Assembly (NCBI RefSeq): GCF_003182485.1
Contig: NZ_QGTX01000001.1
Span: 3,116,001 to 3,180,000 of the forward strand
DNA from: Geodermatophilus normandii
GTDB taxonomy: Bacteria; Actinomycetota; Actinomycetes; Mycobacteriales; Geodermatophilaceae
Length of the DNA: 64,000 nucleotides
Direction of reading: 5' to 3'
Positions 8,994-17,144 of the stretch are shown here, in pieces. Within the stretch, counting starts at the first letter, position 1, and each line of letters starts with the position of its first letter. A model generated the notes under the pieces. The model made no database searches. It was not told where the DNA came from and saw only the letters and a program-made list of their open reading frames with translations. Position numbers and translations under genes: made by a program.

Positions 8994-8999
8994 CCTAGA
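8994..8999. repeat. IS481 target-site duplication, right copy (CCTAGA)
   Basis: Identical to the left copy. Read on the minus strand it contains the TAG stop codon of pdxY, so the insertion left the pdxY protein unchanged. Confidence 0.9.
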
Positions 9000-9843
9000 C
9001 CTCCTCGACCGGGAAGCTCCGCGACGGCGACACGAACTCGTCCTGGGCGGCGACCAGCAGGATCTCCCGCGAGCCGGCCTCCTCGGTGCGCCGCAGCAGG
9101 CCCCACACGCTGGCCGCGGCCCGGCCGAGCGCCTCGCCGGCCGAGCGGGTGTCGAGCCAGTGCGCGAGGAACAGCGCGGCGATCGCGTCGCCGGCGCCGT
9201 TGACCGACACCGACAGCCGCGGCGTGCGGACCCGGAAGTGCCGGCCGCCCTCGGAGGCGAGCAGGTCGACCGCGTCGTCGGGGGTGTCCTCGGCCACCAG
9301 CGACGTCGTCAGCACCACCCGCGGCCCGAGCGCCTGCACGGCGGCGACCGCGTCCTGCACCTCGGCGAGGGTCCGCGTCGTCGTCTGCGCGAGCAGGTCG
9401 AGCTCGTAGTGGTTCGGCGTCACGACGTCGGCCGCGGGCACGGCGACCTCGCGCATGAGCTCCTCGATGCCGGGGCGCACGAACACGCCCCGGCCGACGT
9501 CGCCGATCACGGGGTCGCAGCAGTAGACGGCGTCGGGGTTGGCCGCGCGCACCCGCCCGACCGTGCCGACGACGGCGTGGCCGATGTCGGCGGAGCCGAG
9601 GTAGCCGGACAGGACGGCGTCGGCGGTGCCGAGGACACCGCGGTCGGCGATGCCGTCGACGACCTCCTCGACGGCCTGCCCGTCGAACACCCGGCCGGTC
9701 CACGCGCCGTAGCCGGTGTGGTTGGAGAACTGCACGGTGTGCACCGGCCACACCTCGACGCCGAGGCGCTGCAGCGGGAAGACGGCCGAGGAGTTGCCCA
9801 CGTGCCCGTAGGCGACGTGCGACTGGATCGAGAGGACGTTCAC
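8995..9843 (-). CDS. pdxY: Pyridoxal kinase
   Basis: Ribokinase-fold kinase of 282 residues that phosphorylates pyridoxal (and related B6 vitamers) to salvage pyridoxal phosphate. It opens '[20 protein letters not shown]', the signature of the PdxK/PdxY group, has '[13 protein letters not shown]' and '[10 protein letters not shown]' in the middle, and the anion-hole/catalytic Asp motif '[15 protein letters not shown]' near the C-terminus. The GTG start overlaps the blh stop (GTGA), so it is the third gene of the rhodopsin operon. An IS481 element is inserted precisely at its stop codon, without altering the protein but separating it from any former downstream gene. Confidence 0.93.
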   Translation of the reverse strand: MNVLSIQSHVAYGHVGNSSAVFPLQRLGVEVWPVHTVQFSNHTGYGAWTGRVFDGQAVEEVVDGIADRGVLGTADAVLSGYLGSADIGHAVVGTVGRVRAANPDAVYCCDPVIGDVGRGVFVRPGIEELMREVAVPAADVVTPNHYELDLLAQTTTRTLAEVQDAVAAVQALGPRVVLTTSLVAEDTPDDAVDLLASEGGRHFRVRTPRLSVSVNGAGDAIAALFLAHWLDTRSAGEALGRAAASVWGLLRRTEEAGSREILLVAAQDEFVSPSRSFPVEEV

Positions 9844-10841
9844 CACGGCCGTACACGCTGCCATGCCGCCGGCCCGCGCCCGGCGGGGGCGTCCCCCTCG
9901 GCGCGGTCCAGCCAGGCGACGACGAGCGCGTGCGGGAGCGTGAGCGCCGCCAGCAGCGGCAGGCCGGCGGCGAGGAACCCGCGCCAGCCGTCCGCGGCCG
10001 ACCACACCCACGCCAGGACGGCGAGGACGGCGGCGGTCGGCAGCGCGGCGGCCAGGGCGAAGCGGCGCAGCGGCGCGGCGAGCCGTCCGGCGGCGGGGTC
10101 GGCGTCGCCGGCCGGGTCCGCGGCGAGCACCCGCGCGACGTGCCGCACCGCGTGCCAGCAGCCGAACCAGACCCCGAACGCGGCGAGCGGCGGGACCACC
10201 AGGACGAGCACCAGCAGGACGGCGACCTCCGCGGCCTCCAGCCACCGGCCGGACAGCAGCCGCTCGGCCGCCAGCGCCGCGGCCGCCGGCAGGACGACCG
10301 CCAGCACGGTGACGGGGACGGCCGCCGGCAGGGTGCCCGCCCCGGGGACGACGGCGGCGAGCACCGGCGCGGCGTCGTCGGCACCCCGGGCGAGGGGGAC
10401 GAGCAGGACCAGCCCGCCGAGGACCAGCGACGCGGTGGCCTGGCGCTGGACCGGCCGGCCGGCGCGCAGGTCGGCGAAGGCGGTCTCCCCGGTGCCGAAG
10501 TGCCAGACGGAGAGGGCGACGAACACCAGCAGCGCGGGTCCGGGAGCGGCCCGGAACGCCAGCCAGGCGAGCACCGCGACGACGGCGTAGCCGAGGGCGA
10601 ACAGCGCCGTGCCCGGCGGCCGCCGGCCCAGCCGGCGCGCGGGGACCAGGTGGTCGACGGCGCCGTGCGGCAGGCCGAGCAGCAGGCCCGCGACCAGCGG
10701 CACCCAGGCGAGGTCGCCCCAGCCGACGGTCGGCTCCACGGCGACCACCGCGACGACGGCGGCCAGCGACAGCGCCGTCGCGACCCGGGCAGCCGCCGCC
10801 ACGGGGCCGGCCGGCCGGTGCCGGGGACCGGTCGGGACCAC
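9840..10841 (-). CDS. blh: Brp/Blh-family beta-carotene 15,15'-dioxygenase
   Basis: Membrane-embedded enzyme of 333 residues that cleaves beta-carotene into two retinal molecules. The iron-ligand histidine motifs are seen at 'GLPHGAVDHLVPARRLG', 'VWHFGTGE', 'GCWHAVRHVARV' and 'TLPHALVVAWLDR', spread over hydrophobic helices as expected for Blh. The GTG start lies a single base after the rhodopsin stop, and its own stop overlaps pdxY, so retinal supply is coupled to rhodopsin translation. The next in-frame start upstream would lie inside the rhodopsin gene and adds only low-complexity sequence. Confidence 0.93.
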   Translation of the reverse strand: MVPTGPRHRPAGPVAAAARVATALSLAAVVAVVAVEPTVGWGDLAWVPLVAGLLLGLPHGAVDHLVPARRLGRRPPGTALFALGYAVVAVLAWLAFRAAPGPALLVFVALSVWHFGTGETAFADLRAGRPVQRQATASLVLGGLVLLVPLARGADDAAPVLAAVVPGAGTLPAAVPVTVLAVVLPAAAALAAERLLSGRWLEAAEVAVLLVLVLVVPPLAAFGVWFGCWHAVRHVARVLAADPAGDADPAAGRLAAPLRRFALAAALPTAAVLAVLAWVWSAADGWRGFLAAGLPLLAALTLPHALVVAWLDRAEGDAPAGRGPAAWQRVRPW

Positions 10842-10842
10842 G

Positions 10843-11766
10843 TCAGCCCCGGCCGGACGCCGTCCGGGTGGCCTCGGCCCGGTGCCCGTCCCGGTGGTCG
10901 CGGAGCTCGGGGAGCACGCCGTCGCTCTCGTGCACGTTGCTGATCCAGACCGGCTCGGGGTGGGTGTCCTCACCGGCCCGCACGTCCTCGGCGGTCCGCA
11001 GCAGGGCCACCTTGTGGACCAGCAGGCCGAAGCCGACCTTGGCGACGACGTCGGCGGCGGAGTACGCGACCTGCACCGTCGCGAACCAGGCGGGCGTGAC
11101 GTCGGCGAAGACGGGGATCGCGTACACCAGCGGGTACACGCCGAAGCTGGCCAGCAGCACGATCGTGGCGTTGCGCAGGCTCACCCCCGCCTCGCGCCCC
11201 ATGTGCGGGAGCGAGGCGCGCACGGCACCGGCGAGCGCCACGTACAGGTAGGCGAAGAACGCGGTGCTGACCAGCCCCCAGACCACGAGCGCGGTGCGGT
11301 CGCGGCCGTCGGCGACCAGCTGGGCGCCGACGTAGCCGGTGAGGATCATGAGGAAGGCCGCGGCCGTGGTGGTGGCCCGCAGGTTCCGGGCCCGCTTCCC
11401 GGTCAGCGAGCAGACCGCGAGCAGCTCGACGGTCAGCAGCGGAACGGTGACCGCCCAGTCGGGATACCGGGTCGATCCGGTGAACCGGGCCTCGGCGTCG
11501 GGCTCGTACAGGCCGCCGTTCAGGGTGAAGCCGCTCTCCCACGTGACGAACAGGACCAGGTAGCTGACCGTCGCGACCGCCGCGAGGCACAGGCCCGCGT
11601 GCATCGCCGGCCGGTAGCGCCGGCCCACCTCCTGCCGGCTGGCCCAGGTGTAGAGGAAGTAGGCGAACAGGGCGAAGCCCGCCGCCATGAGCGCGAAGTG
11701 CACCAGGTCGTAGAGGCCCAGTGACATCGTCTGCAGCTCGGGGGTCGGCGTGTCGACCACGTCCAC
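10843..11766 (-). CDS. Microbial (type 1) rhodopsin, predicted outward proton pump
   Basis: Seven-helix retinal protein of 307 residues. Helix C reads 'RYPDWAVTVPLLTVELLAV': Asp103, Thr107 and Glu114 form the DTE proton-acceptor/donor pattern of proteorhodopsin-like pumps. Helix G has Asp239 and the Schiff-base Lys243 in 'AYSAADVVAKVGFG'. Leu111 is at the position that tunes proteorhodopsin to green light. A charged C-terminal tail of ~50 residues follows. GTG start with GGAG six bases upstream; first gene of the rhodopsin-blh-pdxY operon. Pump direction and colour are inference from these residues. Confidence 0.93.
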   Translation of the reverse strand: MDVVDTPTPELQTMSLGLYDLVHFALMAAGFALFAYFLYTWASRQEVGRRYRPAMHAGLCLAAVATVSYLVLFVTWESGFTLNGGLYEPDAEARFTGSTRYPDWAVTVPLLTVELLAVCSLTGKRARNLRATTTAAAFLMILTGYVGAQLVADGRDRTALVVWGLVSTAFFAYLYVALAGAVRASLPHMGREAGVSLRNATIVLLASFGVYPLVYAIPVFADVTPAWFATVQVAYSAADVVAKVGFGLLVHKVALLRTAEDVRAGEDTHPEPVWISNVHESDGVLPELRDHRDGHRAEATRTASGRG

Positions 11767-11941
11767 GGGAGGCTCCTGCGGGGGACGGAGGGGATCCCGG
11801 CCGGTGCGGGAGGGGCTCCTGCTCGACCCCGGCGTCGCGCTACCCGGTCACGCGCGATCGAACCCGAGCGCCGCCGCGCGGCACGATCCGGCCCGGGTGG
11901 CAGGCCTGCGTGCCGCCGGTGGACGTGCCGCCTCCTCGCGG

Positions 11942-12360
11942 TCAGCCGGACGGGGTCGCCGGGCCGGTGGCGGTGGTCGCCGCCCGGACGTCCTCGCGGA
12001 CGCTGGCCACCGTCCGTTCCGGCACCAGGGACCCGGCGCGGCGCAGCTCCTGGCGCGCGGTGGAGGCCAGGGCGGCGGCGCCCCGCCGTAGAGCAGCGTC
12101 GCCACGGCCGCGGCGGCCGGCGGGGGGAGCCGGCGCTCGAGCAACCGCACCAGCAGCGCGCTCGACGTCCCGACCGCCAGGACGCCGAGTCCCGCCGCAC
12201 CACCGAGCAGCGCGGCGGCCCGCCCGGCCCGCCGCGCCTTCGCCGTCAGCTCGGCCCGGGCCTGCGCCAGCTCGTCCCGCACGAGGGTGGTGACGTCGTC
12301 GGTCAGCGACTGCAGGAGGTCGGCGGTCGAGGCGCTCGCCGGCGGGGTGCTCTCGGTCAT
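11942..12360 (-). pseudogene. Holin-like membrane protein (phage holin superfamily III/DUF1469 type), frame interrupted by one missing base
   Basis: Actinobacterial two-helix membrane protein often annotated as a phage holin although it is chromosomal and not prophage-linked. The N-terminus '[18 protein letters not shown]' is an amphipathic helix, followed by two hydrophobic segments. After 'VATLLYGG' the frame is lost; adding one base to the G/C run at 12081-12084 gives '[16 protein letters not shown]' and a proper end at '...[12 protein letters not shown]'. Repaired length ~139 residues. The gene diverges from the Mo oxidoreductase. A single-base undercall is more likely than decay. Confidence 0.8.
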
Positions 12361-12415
12361 CGGTCCTCGCAGGTGCTCGGGTCGGACGGGCCCGGTCGGC
12401 TCGCGCGTGGTCGGG

Positions 12416-12440
12416 CTACCCCCGCGGCCAGGGGCCAACC
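12416..12440 (-). promoter_or_regulatory. Possible sigma-B/F-type stress promoter of the holin-like gene
   Basis: On the minus strand GGTTGG is followed, after 13 bases, by GGGTAG, resembling the GTTT-N12-15-GGGTA pattern of group 3 stress sigma factors, ~55 bases before the ATG. The -35 half deviates from consensus, so this is a tentative call. Confidence 0.35.
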
Positions 12441-12526
12441 GGTCCGCCGCCGTGGGCCTCGGCAGTTTGGGAACCCGTCCCCGCGGAGACGGACGGGCGG
12501 GGGCCCGATCGACGGAGGGACGGGGG

Positions 12527-14968
12527 ATGGCGCGCATCGACCGCATCGCCGAGCCGTGGGGCACACGGACGCCGTACGGGCCGGGGGAGGCCTGGCCGGT
12601 GCGGGTGGACACCTTCCTCGCCGACGGCCTGACCGAGGACGACGTCGACCGCTGGGTGACGTCGGCGACGATCCTGCACAGCAACGGCGACGGCCTGGAC
12701 ATCGCCGTCAAGGACGGCCGCATCGTCGGCGTCCGCGGCCGTGCCGAGGACCGGGTCAACCACGGCCGGCTGGACCCCAAGGACCTCTACGGCTGGCAGG
12801 CGAACAACTCACCCGACCGGCTCACCCGGCCGCTGGTCCGCCGCGACGGCGAGCTGGTCGAGACCGACTGGGACACCGCGATGGACGCCGTCGCCGGACG
12901 CTGCCGCGAGCTGCTCGACGAGCAGGGGCCCAGCGCGGTCGGCTTCTACACGACCGGCCAGCTGTTCCTCGAGGAGTACTACACCCTCGGCCTGATCGCC
13001 CACGGCGGCATCCGCACCAACCACGTCGACGGCAACACCCGGCTGTGCACCGCCACCGCCGCCGCGGCGCTCAAGGAGACCTTCGGCTGCGACGGCCAGC
13101 CGGGCAGCTACACCGACGTCGACTCCGCCGACGTCATCGCGCTGTTCGGGCACAACGTGGCCGAGACGCAGTCGGTGCTGTGGGCCCGGGTGCTGGACCG
13201 GCTGGCCGGCCCCCACCCGCCGCGGATCGTCTGCGTCGACCCGCGCGAGACGGCCGTGGCGCGTGCCGCCACCGTGCACCTGGCACCGCGGCCGGGCACC
13301 AACGTCGTGCTGATGAACGCGCTGCTGCACGAGATCGTGGCCAACGGCTGGGTCGACCGGGCCTACGTCGACGCGCACACCGTGGGGTTCGACGAGCTCG
13401 AGGAGCGGTTGCGCGACTACCCGCCCGAGGTCGCCGAGCAGGTGTGCGACGTCCCGGCCGCGCAGGTCCGCGAGGCCGCGCGCGTGCTGGGCTCCGCGCA
13501 GCGGCTGCTGTCCACCGTGCTGCAGGGCTTCTACCAGTCCCACCAGGCCACCGCGGCCGCCGTGCAGGTCAACAACCTCAACCTGGTCCGCGGCATGCTC
13601 GGCAAGCCCGGCTGCGGGATCCTGCAGATGAACGGCCAGCCCACCGCGGAGAACACGCGCGAGGCCGGGGCCGACGGCGACCTCGCCGGCTTCCGCAACT
13701 GGTCCAACGACGCCCAGGTCGCCGACCTCGCCCGGGTGTGGAACCTCGACCCGTTCGACATCCCCCACCACTCGCCGCCCACCCACGCGATGCAGATGTT
13801 CCGGCACGCCGAGGAGGGGTCGCTGCGGTTCCTGTACGTGACGGCGACCAACCCGGCGGTGTCGCTGCCCGAGCTGGGCCGGATCCGCTCGATCCTGGCG
13901 CAGGAGCGGCTGTTCCTCGTCGTCCAGGACCTCTTCCTGACCGAGACCGCGCAGCTGGCCGACGTCGTCCTGCCCGCCGCCACGTGGGGCGAGAAGACCG
14001 GGACCTTCACCAACGTCGACCGGACCGTGCACCTGTCGGAGAAGGCCGTCGACCCGCCGGGGGAGGCGCGGTCGGACCTCGACATCCTGATCGACCTCGC
14101 CCGCCGGCTGGACCTGCGCGACAAGGACGGCGCACCGCTGGTGAAGTGGTCCGATCCCGAGGGCGCCTTCGAGGGCTGGAAGGAGTGCAGCCGCGGCCGA
14201 CCCTGCGACTACAGCGGCCTGTCCTACGCGAGGCTGCGCGAGCGCAACGGGATCCAGTGGCCGGTCACCGAGGACGCACCCGAGGGCACCGAGCGGCTCT
14301 ACGTCGACGGCCGGTTCTACGCGCAGCCCGACTACTGCGAGAGCTACGGCCGCGACATGGTCACCGGCGCCCCGCTCGACGACGTCGAGTACAAGGCGCT
14401 CAATCCCGACGGGAAGGCAGTGCTCAAGGCCGCCGAGTACCTGCCACCGCACGAGCTGCCGGGTCAGGAGTTCCCCTTCCAGCTGATCACCGGCCGGACG
14501 CTCTACCACTTCCACACCCGCACCAAGACCGGTCGTGCGCCGCAGCTGCGGGCGGCGGCACCGGAGGTGTGGCTGGAGATGGCCGCCTCCGACGCCGCCG
14601 ACCGCGGCTGGGGCGAGGGCGACCTGCTGGAGGTGACCACCCCGCGCGGCCGGGTCGAGGCCCGGCTGCGGATCAGCGGCATCCGGCCCGGGGTGCTGTT
14701 CCTGCCCTTCCACTACGGCTGGTGGGACGACCCGGACGCCCTCGAGCGCGGGCGCGCCGCCAACGAGCTCACCCCCACCGACTGGGACCCCGTGTCGAAG
14801 CAGCCGATCTTCAAGACGGCAGCCGCGGCGGTGGCCCGGCTGGCCGCCTCCGACGGCGTCCCGTCCCGGGCGCCGACGACGACCGCGTCCCGGCCGGTCG
14901 TCGCGGACGTGCCGCCCACCCGCGGCGGCGACGTGGCGCTCGTCACCGAGCGGGAGGGGACCCGGTGA
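12527..14968 (+). CDS. Molybdopterin-dependent oxidoreductase lacking the N-terminal 4Fe-4S cysteines
   Basis: Large catalytic subunit of 813 residues in the NasA/NapA/formate-dehydrogenase-alpha family. Family features include '[16 protein letters not shown]', '[16 protein letters not shown]' with the predicted Mo-ligating Cys174, '[18 protein letters not shown]', '[20 protein letters not shown]' and a C-terminal molybdopterin-dinucleotide domain ('[18 protein letters not shown]'). The N-terminal cluster site, normally CxxCxxxC before '[11 protein letters not shown]', reads '[16 protein letters not shown]': Thr48, His51 and Asp55 replace the cysteines. Electron transfer must therefore use another route. 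ATG with GGAGGGA upstream; overlaps the next gene (GTGA). Substrate unknown. Confidence 0.88.
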   Translation: MARIDRIAEPWGTRTPYGPGEAWPVRVDTFLADGLTEDDVDRWVTSATILHSNGDGLDIAVKDGRIVGVRGRAEDRVNHGRLDPKDLYGWQANNSPDRLTRPLVRRDGELVETDWDTAMDAVAGRCRELLDEQGPSAVGFYTTGQLFLEEYYTLGLIAHGGIRTNHVDGNTRLCTATAAAALKETFGCDGQPGSYTDVDSADVIALFGHNVAETQSVLWARVLDRLAGPHPPRIVCVDPRETAVARAATVHLAPRPGTNVVLMNALLHEIVANGWVDRAYVDAHTVGFDELEERLRDYPPEVAEQVCDVPAAQVREAARVLGSAQRLLSTVLQGFYQSHQATAAAVQVNNLNLVRGMLGKPGCGILQMNGQPTAENTREAGADGDLAGFRNWSNDAQVADLARVWNLDPFDIPHHSPPTHAMQMFRHAEEGSLRFLYVTATNPAVSLPELGRIRSILAQERLFLVVQDLFLTETAQLADVVLPAATWGEKTGTFTNVDRTVHLSEKAVDPPGEARSDLDILIDLARRLDLRDKDGAPLVKWSDPEGAFEGWKECSRGRPCDYSGLSYARLRERNGIQWPVTEDAPEGTERLYVDGRFYAQPDYCESYGRDMVTGAPLDDVEYKALNPDGKAVLKAAEYLPPHELPGQEFPFQLITGRTLYHFHTRTKTGRAPQLRAAAPEVWLEMAASDAADRGWGEGDLLEVTTPRGRVEARLRISGIRPGVLFLPFHYGWWDDPDALERGRAANELTPTDWDPVSKQPIFKTAAAAVARLAASDGVPSRAPTTTASRPVVADVPPTRGGDVALVTEREGTR

Positions 14969-15447
14969 AGCTGGGACTGGCGATCGAGGAGCTGCACCGG
15001 TCCGAGACGCACCTCGCGCGGACCCTGCTGGCCGTGTCGGACCGGCACGCGGCCGACCACGAGATCTTCCACGTGGCGCGGGACATCGCCGGCTGGTCGC
15101 GGCGGCACGTCACCGAGCTGGCGCGGATCGGCCGCGACTTCGACGTGGAACTCGACCCGGAGCCGCCGGAGGACCGCGGCGTCCTGGAGAGGATCCGGCA
15201 GACGGCGTCGGACCTGCTCGGCCGCCGGCCCGAGCCCGGACTGCTGCTGCTCGCCGACCTGCGGCACGTGCACCGCGAGGCGGCCGGCGTCTCGATGGAC
15301 TGGGAACTGCTCGCCCAGGCCGCGCAGGGCGCCAGGAAGCGGGAGCTGTTCGAGCTGGCGAGGCGCTCCCACCCCGACACGCTGCGGCAGATGCGGTGGG
15401 CCAACGCCCAGCTCAAGGAGTCCGCGACCCAGGTCCTCACGAGCTGA
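14965..15447 (+). CDS. Small helical protein coupled to the Mo oxidoreductase (unknown function)
   Basis: Protein of 160 residues, largely alpha-helical, starting at a GTG that overlaps the Mo-enzyme stop and is preceded by GGAGGGG. Four helix-like blocks are visible: 'LAIEELHRSETHLARTLL', 'DHEIFHVARDIAGWSRRHV', 'LLLLADLRHVHREAAGVSM' and 'KRELFELARRSHPDTLRQMR'. His and Glu residues recur in the first two blocks, so a ferritin-like four-helix bundle with a possible metal site is conceivable. I do not recognise a named family. The overlap suggests it acts with the Mo enzyme, as subunit, chaperone or electron partner. Confidence 0.75.
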   Translation: MKLGLAIEELHRSETHLARTLLAVSDRHAADHEIFHVARDIAGWSRRHVTELARIGRDFDVELDPEPPEDRGVLERIRQTASDLLGRRPEPGLLLLADLRHVHREAAGVSMDWELLAQAAQGARKRELFELARRSHPDTLRQMRWANAQLKESATQVLTS

Positions 15448-15583
15448 GCGCGTGACCGTGGTCGTCGCTCTCGGGGTCGACGTCGCGGAGGCAGTGCGTC
15501 CCGGCGTGCCGGGTGACGTCGAGGCGCAGGGTGCCGCCGAGCACCAGCACCACGACCCGGACCAGGACGAGGCCGACCGCCAC
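15437..15583 (-). CDS. Possible small membrane protein (48 aa), uncertain
   Basis: Open frame from GTG with one hydrophobic stretch ('GLVLVRVVVLVLGGTL') and a polar tail ('DVDPESDDHGHALSS'). It overlaps the end of the upstream convergent gene by 11 bases. There is no clear ribosome-binding site; the composition looks protein-like, but this could be chance in a GC-rich region. Confidence 0.3.
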   Translation of the reverse strand: MAVGLVLVRVVVLVLGGTLRLDVTRHAGTHCLRDVDPESDDHGHALSS

Positions 15584-15871
15584 CGACGGTCGGCATCCCG
15601 CCGCGGATCCCGGGCGGCGAGGGTGCAGGAGGAGGCCCCGGGCGGAGTCGTGCTCCGGTCCCGATCGGGGGCAGAGCACGACCGCGCGGTCAGTGCCGCT
15701 GCGGTCGAGGGGGTCGACGTCGTCGGCCCTCGCTGCGGGTCCGAGCCGCCCGTCCCGGCGTGTCGCGGTGCGCGGCACGGACCGACTTGTCGCGGAACGG
15801 GAACGGCGGGATCCTCCGATCACACCACGCCCGGTGGTCCCGGGTGTGGCGGGGTCCAGAGGAGGGCCGCC
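15448..15871. other. Intergenic stretch of ~420 bp
   Basis: Apart from the doubtful 48-residue frame at its left edge, I see no convincing gene here. The right end holds GGAGG six bases before the ATG of the His-rich protein. Confidence 0.5.
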
Positions 15872-16278
15872 ATGTGGTGGGCAGTCGTCAGCGTCGTCGG
15901 CTTCGTCCTGGTGACCGGGCTGGTCACCGCGATGGCACGGAGGAACACCGCCCGGTGGGAGCGCGACCACCGGGCCGCCCAGGCCGCCGCGAGAGCGCGG
16001 GTGGCCACCGCCCGCAGCGGCTGGGTCGCCGCGCTCGGCCACCACGTCCACGGACACCGGGCGCACGGGGACGCGGCGGACGGGCACCGCCCGCACCTGC
16101 ACCTCCCGCACGTGCACCTGCCGGCCGGCCTCGTCGCCCGGCTGCCGCACCCCCACGTGCACCTGCCGCACGTGCACCTCCCGCAGGTGCACCTCCCGCA
16201 GGTGCACCTGCCCTGGCGGTCCCGGCCCCCGAGGAGCTCGAGGAGCCGCCGCGGGCGGGTGCCGACGCGGGGTCGTGA
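15872..16278 (+). CDS. Membrane-anchored His-rich pentapeptide-repeat protein (frame shifts near its end)
   Basis: Starts 'MWWAVVSVVGFVLVTGLVTA', one membrane helix, then a basic helix ('RRNTARWERDHRAAQAAARA') and a tail with the repeated unit x-V-H-L-P (HVHLP, HVHLP, QVHLP, QVHLP), preceded by 'HLHLPHVHLP'. More than fifteen His residues in ~65 positions suggest divalent-metal binding at the membrane. The frame then runs into the convergent gene; adding one C to CCC at 16211-16213 gives a natural ending '...VPAPEELEEPPRAGADAGS' and the TGA at 16276. GGAGG is six bases before the ATG. Family unknown. Confidence 0.7.
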
Positions 16279-16291
16279 CCTCCCGCGGGTG

Positions 16292-17089
16292 CTAGCCCGC
16301 GGAGGGGAACGGCAGCTGCTCCAGCCCCGGGTCCCGGGGTGCGGGGCCGCCCGCCGGCCGCGCCGCGCGGCCTGCCCGTCCGGCGCGCCGTCGCCTCGCG
16401 CTCGGTGCTGCGCCGCTCGTGCCGGGCGCGTGCCTCGGCGAGACCGGGCGCGTCCAGGCCGTCGGCGGTGAGCCGGCAGGCGCCGATCCGCATCCACCGC
16501 GTCGCGCCGCCGTCGTCCCGGACGCCGACGAGCAGGCCGCGGTCGTGCCGCCGCAGGAGCAGCGCGGCGCCGCGGACGCCGGCCTCGGTGGCCGCCGCCA
16601 CCTCGGCGCCGGGACCGTAGAGCCAGGTGACCGCGGGGGTCTCGCGGCGCAGCCGGTCGTCGCGCTCCCGCCAGGCGGTGTCGGTCAGCGGGGCGAGCTG
16701 CACCTCGAGGACGCCGACGCCGGCCACCGCCACGTGCAGGCCGGGGCGCCCGTCCGGCTCGGGCCTGCGGACCACCCGCGGCCGGTGACCCTGTCCGGTG
16801 AGCCAGGCGGTCAGGGGACGGCGGTAGCGCAGCGGGTCGTAGGCGCCGGCGGCCGCGGACCCGCGCCGGGCGTGGGCGCACGACGCGGGCCCGACGTGCC
16901 GGAAGGAGGGCAGGGGCCCGGAGGCGATCTCGAGCCGGCCGCCGCAGCCGCCGGCCTCCCGCGCGCACCAGAACCCCCGCGGGCCTGCTCCCCGAGCAGC
17001 CGCGCGGCGGACTCCTCGCGGGGCAGCTCGACCGCGGCCGTCCCGTCCGGCCCGTCGGTCACCGCCCACCTGAGCTCCCCACCGGTCAC
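16292..17089 (-). pseudogene. CoiA-like nuclease family protein, two apparent frame interruptions
   Basis: The repaired product of ~265 residues has an N-terminal segment ('VTGGELRWAVTDGPDGTAAV'), a Cys-containing finger ('FWCAREAGGCGGRLEI'), then 'SFRHVGPASCAH' and a nuclease-like core with 'LEVQLAPLTDTAWRER', resembling competence protein CoiA. One missing base in the C5 run at 16974-16978 separates the start from the core. A second shift (one extra or two missing bases) near 16320-16400 is needed to reach the natural end 'PGLEQLPFPSAG' and TAG. The first is probably a sequencing error; the second is less clear. A TACCGT box seven bases before the GTG suggests a leaderless transcript. Confidence 0.6.
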
Positions 17090-17144
17090 GGACGCGACGG
17101 TAGGAGGGGGGTGCGACAGTCCCCCTCCGGCGCGGGGAGGCGGC

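Noticed and set aside
11942-12360. Prophage remnant because of the holin-like gene
   Set aside because: No other phage genes, integrase or attachment repeats nearby; this holin-like family is commonly chromosomal in actinomycetes.
12809-14713. 634-residue antisense open frame across the Mo oxidoreductase
   Set aside because: Low-complexity Arg/Gly/Val-rich shadow typical of GC-rich DNA; no ribosome site or family, and the sense gene is clearly real.
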